Origin: Betaproteobacteria bacterium
GTDB lineage: Bacteria; Pseudomonadota; Gammaproteobacteria; Burkholderiales; SG8-39
Reading direction: 5' to 3'
Assembly: GCA_011391295.1 (NCBI GenBank)
Contig: JAABQT010000040.1
Location: 1 to 9,947 of the forward strand
Length of the DNA: 9,947 nucleotides
Shown: positions 6,212-9,947 of the stretch, piece by piece
Numbering within the stretch: position 1 is the stretch's first letter
Layout: each line of letters starts with the position of its first letter
Translations under genes and position numbers: made by a program
The notes under the pieces: model-generated
What the model saw: the letters and a program-made list of their open reading frames with translations, nothing else
Told to the model about the DNA's origin: nothing
Databases searched by the model: none

Positions 6212-7120
6212 CTAGGCCCAGGCGGCGCTGATCATCGCCACGCCGTGCGCGCCGGCGCGCCAGGCGGGTTCCAGGTCGGCGGGTTTCATGCCGCCAATCG
6301 CGTACACGGGAATGCTGGCGCCGCGCGCGATGCCTGCGAAGCCCTCCCAACCAAGCGGCCGGGCGTCCAGGTGCGACGCGGTCGGCTTGACCGGCCCGAG
6401 CACCGCAAAATCCAGTTCCAGCGCCATGGCGCGTGCCAGCTCCGCCGCGGTGTGGCAGGACGCGCCGGCAAGACCCTGCCCGGGCCGCGCCTTCAGGCCC
6501 ATGAGCTGGGCGGCGGTGAAATGCATGCCGTCGCCAATCGCGGGGCCACCGCTCACCAGCACCCGCGCCCCGTGGCCGTGGGCGAGTCGCACCACCGAGC
6601 CGATGAACGCCTCGCGCCGGGGCAAGTCCCGGTCGCGCACCTGGATCAGCCGCAGTCCCTGCTGCAGCCGGGCGAGGATTCTGGCCAGCATGGGACGCGT
6701 GCCGCGGCTCTGCGCGTCGGTGATCGCGTACTCGTGCGGCAGCGCCAGGGCCGAGAGCACGGGCGCATTGGCCGGCAGCATGGGCTCGGCCAGGGGCGTG
6801 CCGAAGCGCTGCCATGCGATGGCCTGTTCCTCGCGCGGGTGAGGATCGCCTTTCCAGGCGGTGACGCGAAAGAAGTTGAGCCGAACCGCGGCGTGCGGAT
6901 ACGTGTACTCGCGCGTGATCCACGGAAACGCAACGCAGGGGTCGATGCCGAGCTCCTCGCGCAGCTCGCGCGCGAGCGCCTCCGGCGCCGGTTCCCCGGG
7001 CTCGATCTTGCCGCCCGGGAACTCCCAGTAGCCCGCGTACACCTTGCCCGCAGGACGCCGGGCGAGCAGGAAGGCGCCGTCGGCGCGCTGGATCACCGCC
7101 GCCGCGACTTCCAGCGCCAA
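6212..7120 (-). CDS. Nudix hydrolase fused to a ThiE/TenI-like domain (MutT-like)
   Basis: This is a two-domain protein of 302 residues from the TTG start at 7120. Residues 1-125 are a MutT-type Nudix domain with a perfect Nudix box (G37, E43, R51-E52, E55-E56, G58; GX5EX7REUXEEXGU). It is preceded by LLARRPAGKVYAGYWEFPGGK. Such domains hydrolyse nucleoside diphosphate-linked compounds, including 8-oxo-dGTP. Residues about 131-302 resemble thiamine phosphate synthase (LIQVRDRD, VLGPVKPT, YAIGGM), but the Asn-Asp of the NDR motif reads Ser-Gly, the lysine after the PTxT motif is replaced and the REK lysine is Arg. Thiamine phosphate synthase activity is therefore unlikely. This fusion is a known proteobacterial architecture. 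TTG 7120 is preferred over an upstream TTG at 7162 because GGAAG sits seven bases before it and the Nudix fold starts at once. It is one base downstream of the DUF815 stop. Confidence 0.9.
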   Translation of the reverse strand: MALEVAAAVIQRADGAFLLARRPAGKVYAGYWEFPGGKIEPGEPAPEALARELREELGIDPCVAFPWITREYTYPHAAVRLNFFRVTAWKGDPHPREEQAIAWQRFGTPLAEPMLPANAPVLSALALPHEYAITDAQSRGTRPMLARILARLQQGLRLIQVRDRDLPRREAFIGSVVRLAHGHGARVLVSGGPAIGDGMHFTAAQLMGLKARPGQGLAGASCHTAAELARAMALELDFAVLGPVKPTASHLDARPLGWEGFAGIARGASIPVYAIGGMKPADLEPAWRAGAHGVAMISAAWA

Positions 7121-7121
7121 G

Positions 7122-7982
7122 CTATTTCTTCCGGGCGTGCTTGCCCGCCCAGTCGCGGGCAAACTGGTAGGCGACGCGCCCGCTGCGAGAGCCGCGCTGC
7201 AGCGACCACTGCAGCGCCTCCTCGCGCGCGGCTTCGGCGTCCTTCGCCGCGCAGCCCAGCGTCTTCAGCCAGTGCGCCAGGATTTCCAGGTATTCGTCCT
7301 GGTCGAAGGGATAGAAGGACACCCACAGGCCGAAGCGCTCGGACAGCGAGATTTTCTCCTCCACGGTTTCGCCGGGGTGGATCTCCTCGCCGACGTACCG
7401 GGTCTCGAGGTTTTCCTGCATGAATTCTGGCATCAGGTGCCGCCTATTGGAGGTAGCGTAGACCAGCACGTTCTCCGAAGTGGTCGAGATCGAGCCGTCG
7501 AGCGCCACCTTGAGCGCGATGTAGCCGTCCTCCGCGCCGTGAAACGTGAGATCGTCGCAGAACAGGAGAAAGCGCTCGCCGCGGCCGGCGACCAGGTCGG
7601 TGATCGCGGGCAGGTCGACCAGATCGTTCTTTTCCACTTCGATCAGGCGCAGGCCCTGCTTGTGGTACTTGTTCAGCAACCCCTTCACGATCGAGGACTT
7701 GCCGGTGCCGCGCGCGCCGGTCAGCAGCACGTTGTTGGCCGGCTTGCCCTCGAGGAATTGGCGCGTGTTCTGCTCCACCTTGCCAATCTGCGGGGCGATG
7801 CCCTGCAGGTCGGACAGCCGCATGCGGTGCACGTGGCGCACCGGCTGCAGCCAGCCGCGCGCGTTGATGCCCGAGCTCTTGCGCCAGCGAAACGCAATAC
7901 TCGCGCCCCAGTCGGTCGGCGGCGGCGCCGGGGGCAGCAACTGCTCGAGCTTATGCAGCAGTTTTTCGAAATCCTGGCTCAC
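7122..7982 (-). CDS. DUF815-family P-loop ATPase (AAA+-like)
   Basis: This 286-residue predicted ATPase of the DUF815 family has no firmly established role that I know of. It has a Walker A motif GARGTGKSS (89-97) after strand NVLLT, and a Walker B motif [10 protein letters not shown] (138-147) with D143-D144. [10 protein letters not shown] (174-183) gives a sensor-1 asparagine at N179, followed by family block [18 protein letters not shown] (215-232). [12 protein letters not shown] (267-278) is in the usual sensor-2 region. No membrane segment or signal peptide is apparent, so it is probably cytoplasmic. The frame is open for another 168 codons upstream inside argJ, but GTG 7982 gives a 4-nt GTGA overlap with the argJ stop and begins SQDFEKLL, the usual kind of N-terminus. 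This implies translational coupling to argJ. It ends in a lysine-rich KHARKK tail whose codons also carry the next gene's ribosome-binding site. Confidence 0.9.
   Translation of the reverse strand: MSQDFEKLLHKLEQLLPPAPPPTDWGASIAFRWRKSSGINARGWLQPVRHVHRMRLSDLQGIAPQIGKVEQNTRQFLEGKPANNVLLTGARGTGKSSIVKGLLNKYHKQGLRLIEVEKNDLVDLPAITDLVAGRGERFLLFCDDLTFHGAEDGYIALKVALDGSISTTSENVLVYATSNRRHLMPEFMQENLETRYVGEEIHPGETVEEKISLSERFGLWVSFYPFDQDEYLEILAHWLKTLGCAAKDAEAAREEALQWSLQRGSRSGRVAYQFARDWAGKHARKK
7128..7132 (-). promoter_or_regulatory. Ribosome-binding site of the Nudix/ThiE-like gene
   Basis: On the minus strand GGAAG lies seven bases before the TTG at 7120, inside the last codons of the DUF815 gene. It decides the TTG start and suggests that translation of the two genes is coupled. 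Confidence 0.6.
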
Positions 7983-9190
7983 GATCGGTATTCCGCATTG
8001 ATTTTCACGTAATCGTAAGACAGATCGCAGGTCCAGACGGTGGCGGCGGCCTTGCCGCGGTTGAGCAGCGCGCGCACCGTGAACTCCCGCTTCTTCATCG
8101 CCGCGGCGCCTTGCGCCTCCCGGTAGCCGGCGTACCTGCCGCCGCCCTTGGCCACCAGCACCTGGTCCAGATACAGGTCCACCCTGGAGGTGTCCAATCC
8201 GGCGATTCCGGCGTTGCCGATGGCGGCCAGGATGCGGCCCAGGTTCGGGTCGGAGGCGAAGAACGCGGTCTTCACCAGCGGGGAGTGTGCGATGGCATAA
8301 GCCACCTTGCGGCACTCGGCGGCATTGCGCCCGCGCTCGATGCGCACGGTGACGAACTTGGTGGCGCCTTCGCCGTCGCGCACGATGGCCTGGGCGAGGA
8401 CCTGAGCCACCCCGGTAATTGCACCGGCAAGGGCATCCACGTCTTTCCTCGATCTCGCGACCGGGCCTTTTCCGGTCGCGAGGCACATGAAAGCGTCGTT
8501 TGTCGACGTGTCTCCATCCACCGTAATGGCGTTAAAGGACTGTTCGGCCGCCGACTTCGTCATTCGTTGCAATGCCGACTTCGCCACCCTCGCGTCCGTG
8601 GCAATGAAACCAAGCATCGTCGCCATGTCCGGCCGGATCATGCCGGAGCCCTTGGCAATCCCGGTCACCGTGGCCAGTCCGGAAGACAGCCGCACCCGCC
8701 TCGACGCCGCCTTGGGCACCGTGTCGGTCGTCATGATCGCCTGCGCGGCACCGGCCCAGTTGGCACAGCGCAGGTCGGCGAGCGCCTGCGGCAGGCCGGC
8801 GGCAATCCGGTCCGCCGGCAGGGGCTCCATGATCACCCCGGTCGAGAACGGCAGCACCTGCCCGGGCCGGCAACCCAGGGCCGAGGCGAGCGCCACGCAG
8901 ACCGCCTGCGCGCGCTTCAGGCCGTCGCTGCCCGTGCCGGCATTGGCGTTGCCCGTGTTCACTACCAGTGCGCGCACGGGATTGCGCAGGTGCCTTCTGG
9001 CCAGTACCACGGGCGCCGCGCAGAATCGATTCTTCGTGAACACCCCGGCGACGCTGGCCCCGGGTGCGAGGCGCATCACCAGCAGGTCCTTGCGGTTGGC
9101 CTTGCGCACCCCCGCTTCGGCGACGCCGAGCTCCACGCCCGGGACCGGAAAAAGCTGCGCCGGATCCGGTGCGCGCAGGTTCACCGCCAT
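7979..9190 (-). CDS. argJ: Bifunctional ornithine acetyltransferase / N-acetylglutamate synthase ArgJ
   Basis: ArgJ moves the acetyl group from N-acetylornithine to glutamate, recycling it in the cyclic arginine pathway. Many family members also make N-acetylglutamate from acetyl-CoA. The 403-residue precursor cleaves itself before a threonine to give alpha and beta chains. The cleavage signature [14 protein letters not shown] (180-193) is intact, with T191 as the nucleophile. [10 protein letters not shown] (116-125) holds the oxyanion residues, [12 protein letters not shown] (76-87) is conserved, and the protein ends NAEYRS as usual. Bifunctionality versus monofunctionality cannot be read with certainty. 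The ATG at 9190 lies four bases after the secA stop; no strong Shine-Dalgarno sequence is seen, so coupling to secA translation is likely. The stop overlaps the next start (GTGA). An 11-bp perfect inverted repeat falls in codons about 237-246, just after the conserved LATGK. Confidence 0.96.
   Translation of the reverse strand: MAVNLRAPDPAQLFPVPGVELGVAEAGVRKANRKDLLVMRLAPGASVAGVFTKNRFCAAPVVLARRHLRNPVRALVVNTGNANAGTGSDGLKRAQAVCVALASALGCRPGQVLPFSTGVIMEPLPADRIAAGLPQALADLRCANWAGAAQAIMTTDTVPKAASRRVRLSSGLATVTGIAKGSGMIRPDMATMLGFIATDARVAKSALQRMTKSAAEQSFNAITVDGDTSTNDAFMCLATGKGPVARSRKDVDALAGAITGVAQVLAQAIVRDGEGATKFVTVRIERGRNAAECRKVAYAIAHSPLVKTAFFASDPNLGRILAAIGNAGIAGLDTSRVDLYLDQVLVAKGGGRYAGYREAQGAAAMKKREFTVRALLNRGKAAATVWTCDLSYDYVKINAEYRS
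8454..8482. repeat. 11-bp perfect inverted repeat inside argJ
   Basis: CTCGCGACCGG (8454-8464) and CCGGTCGCGAG (8472-8482) are exact reverse complements around a 7-base loop, GCCTTTT. In mRNA the loop reads AAAAGGC. It would be a strong hairpin in either strand. No T-run follows in either direction, so it is not an intrinsic terminator. A smaller 5-bp inverted repeat, CGTCG/CGACG, lies 11 bases further at 8494-8508. The repeat encodes residues just after LATGK, where I expect ArgJ sequences to vary. Confidence 0.8.
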
Positions 9191-9194
9191 GGCG

Positions 9195-9947
9195 CTAGCT
9201 CAGCTTGCCGTGGCAGTGCTTGAACTTCCTGCCCGAGCCGCAGGGGCAGGGATCGTTGCGTCCGACTTTCTGCGTCGGGCGCACGGTCGGCTGCGCCTTG
9301 CGTTCCTCCGCGCCCGCGGCGAGCGCGGTGTCGTAGTCCGCATGCTGCAGGCGCACGTTCTCCACGTGCTGGCCGACGTCGGGCTGGGGCACCACGTCGC
9401 TGGCACTGATCTCGACCGAGAACAGCGTGCGCGTCACCTCCAGCTTCACCGCCTCCAGCAGCGCGCCGAACAGCTCGAAGGCCTCGCGCTTGTATTCCTG
9501 CTTCGGGTTCTTCTGCGCGTAGCCGCGCAGGTGAATGCCCTGGCGCAGGTGATCCAGCGCCGCCAGGTGCTCGCGCCAGTGCGCGTCCAGCACCTGCAGC
9601 ATCATGTAGCGCTCATACTGGTGAAACGAGTCCTCGGCACCCGGCGGGATCTTGGCGCGGTAGGCTTCGTGCGCCTTCTGCGTGATGCGCTCGAGCAGCG
9701 CCTCCTCGCCCAGTTCCGGTTCCTTCTGCAGCCACTGGTCCAGGGGAAGAGACAGGTTGAATTCCGCCCGCAGCGACTTGTCCAGGCCCTTGATGTCCCA
9801 CTGCTCCTCGACGCTTTCCGGCGGCACGTAGGCGCGGAAGGTGTCCGCGAGTACGCCGGCACGCAGGTCGGTGATGCGCGCGGAAACGTCCTGCGACTCG
9901 AGCAGCTCGTTGCGCAGCGCGTAGATGGTCTTTCTCTGGTCGTTGGC
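9195..9947 (-). CDS. secA: Preprotein translocase ATPase SecA, C-terminal part
   Basis: This is the C-terminal 250 residues of SecA, the ATPase that pushes unfolded preproteins through SecYEG; the motor domains lie beyond the right edge. The frame is open from the window end, starting [17 protein letters not shown]. It runs through the helical wing and scaffold regions, including [14 protein letters not shown] and [12 protein letters not shown] (about residues 134-145 of the fragment). After a variable linker it ends with the SEC-C zinc motif, [20 protein letters not shown], whose C-x-C-x8-C-H ligands bind zinc and help contact SecB. The C-terminus is complete. Several GTG or ATG codons inside the fragment are internal, not starts. 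It is the promoter-proximal gene seen here of the minus-strand cluster leading into argJ. In many betaproteobacteria secA lies near the ftsZ-lpxC end of the division cluster, so such genes may be found off the right edge. Confidence 0.97.
   Translation of the reverse strand, partial: ANDQRKTIYALRNELLESQDVSARITDLRAGVLADTFRAYVPPESVEEQWDIKGLDKSLRAEFNLSLPLDQWLQKEPELGEEALLERITQKAHEAYRAKIPPGAEDSFHQYERYMMLQVLDAHWREHLAALDHLRQGIHLRGYAQKNPKQEYKREAFELFGALLEAVKLEVTRTLFSVEISASDVVPQPDVGQHVENVRLQHADYDTALAAGAEERKAQPTVRPTQKVGRNDPCPCGSGRKFKHCHGKLS

Noticed and set aside
6245..7423. Plus-strand open frame (392 codons) opposite the Nudix fusion and DUF815 genes
   Set aside because: It is R-, G- and A-rich, without domains, and crosses two real genes on the other strand.
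7983..8486. Upstream in-frame extension of the DUF815 ATPase through argJ
   Set aside because: The residues look like a shadow of argJ (R-, G- and P-rich), and GTG 7982 gives the usual family N-terminus and a 4-nt overlap.
8550..8583. 10-bp direct repeat GCCGACTTCG at 24-bp spacing inside argJ
   Set aside because: It simply encodes the repeated residues KSA in a helix ([14 protein letters not shown]) and needs no other explanation.
8111..9223. Plus-strand open frame (370 codons) opposite argJ
   Set aside because: Antisense shadow with biased composition; argJ has all its motifs.
1..9947. Mobile elements, CRISPR arrays, tRNA or rRNA genes
   Set aside because: No transposase or integrase motifs, no regularly spaced repeats, and no tRNA-like or rRNA-like sequence were seen; nearly all of the window is occupied by recognised genes.

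Overview
The window looks like chromosomal housekeeping DNA from a GC-rich betaproteobacterium. It has strong G/C bias at third codon positions and GTG or TTG starts at several genes. The gene order ffh / ccsA-like / CNNM-CBS / pilC-pilD-coaE-zapD / Nudix-ThiE / DUF815 ATPase / argJ / secA matches what I know of Burkholderiales, Rhodocyclales and Nitrosomonadales. The genus cannot be fixed from this sequence alone.

Layout. (1) Positions 1-264, minus strand: the N-terminal 88 residues of Ffh, the signal recognition particle GTPase, running off the left edge. (2) Positions 283-2519, plus strand: a multi-pass CcsA/YpjD-like membrane protein and a CNNM (DUF21)-CBS-CorC_HlyC transporter-type protein. 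Their start lies only 18 bp from the divergent ffh start. (3) Positions 2520-2676: a 157-bp gap of lower GC holding a G7 tract, an 8-bp inverted repeat and a possible promoter. Many relatives carry pilB here; this window does not. (4) Positions 2677-6201, plus strand: pilC, pilD, coaE and zapD. The first three are packed with 0-nt spacing or 1-nt overlap; zapD follows after 61 nt. (5) Positions 6212-9947, minus strand: an operon transcribed secA (3' part only) -> argJ -> DUF815 ATPase -> Nudix/ThiE-like fusion. Junctions are 4 bp, a 4-nt overlap and 1 bp. It converges on zapD with a 10-bp gap.

The genes do not form one pathway. PilC and PilD serve type IV pilus assembly (inner-membrane platform and prepilin peptidase). 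CoaE completes coenzyme A synthesis, ZapD bundles FtsZ, ArgJ works in arginine biosynthesis, and SecA and Ffh drive the two main export routes to the inner membrane. The fusion protein probably cleans up oxidised or otherwise damaged nucleotides.

I found no mobile element, CRISPR array, tRNA/rRNA gene or clear novel system. The points most worth a second look are the missing pilB and unusual pilC leader, an 11-bp perfect inverted repeat inside argJ, the Nudix/ThiE fusion whose ThiE-like half lacks key catalytic residues, and the very short ffh/ccsA divergent junction.
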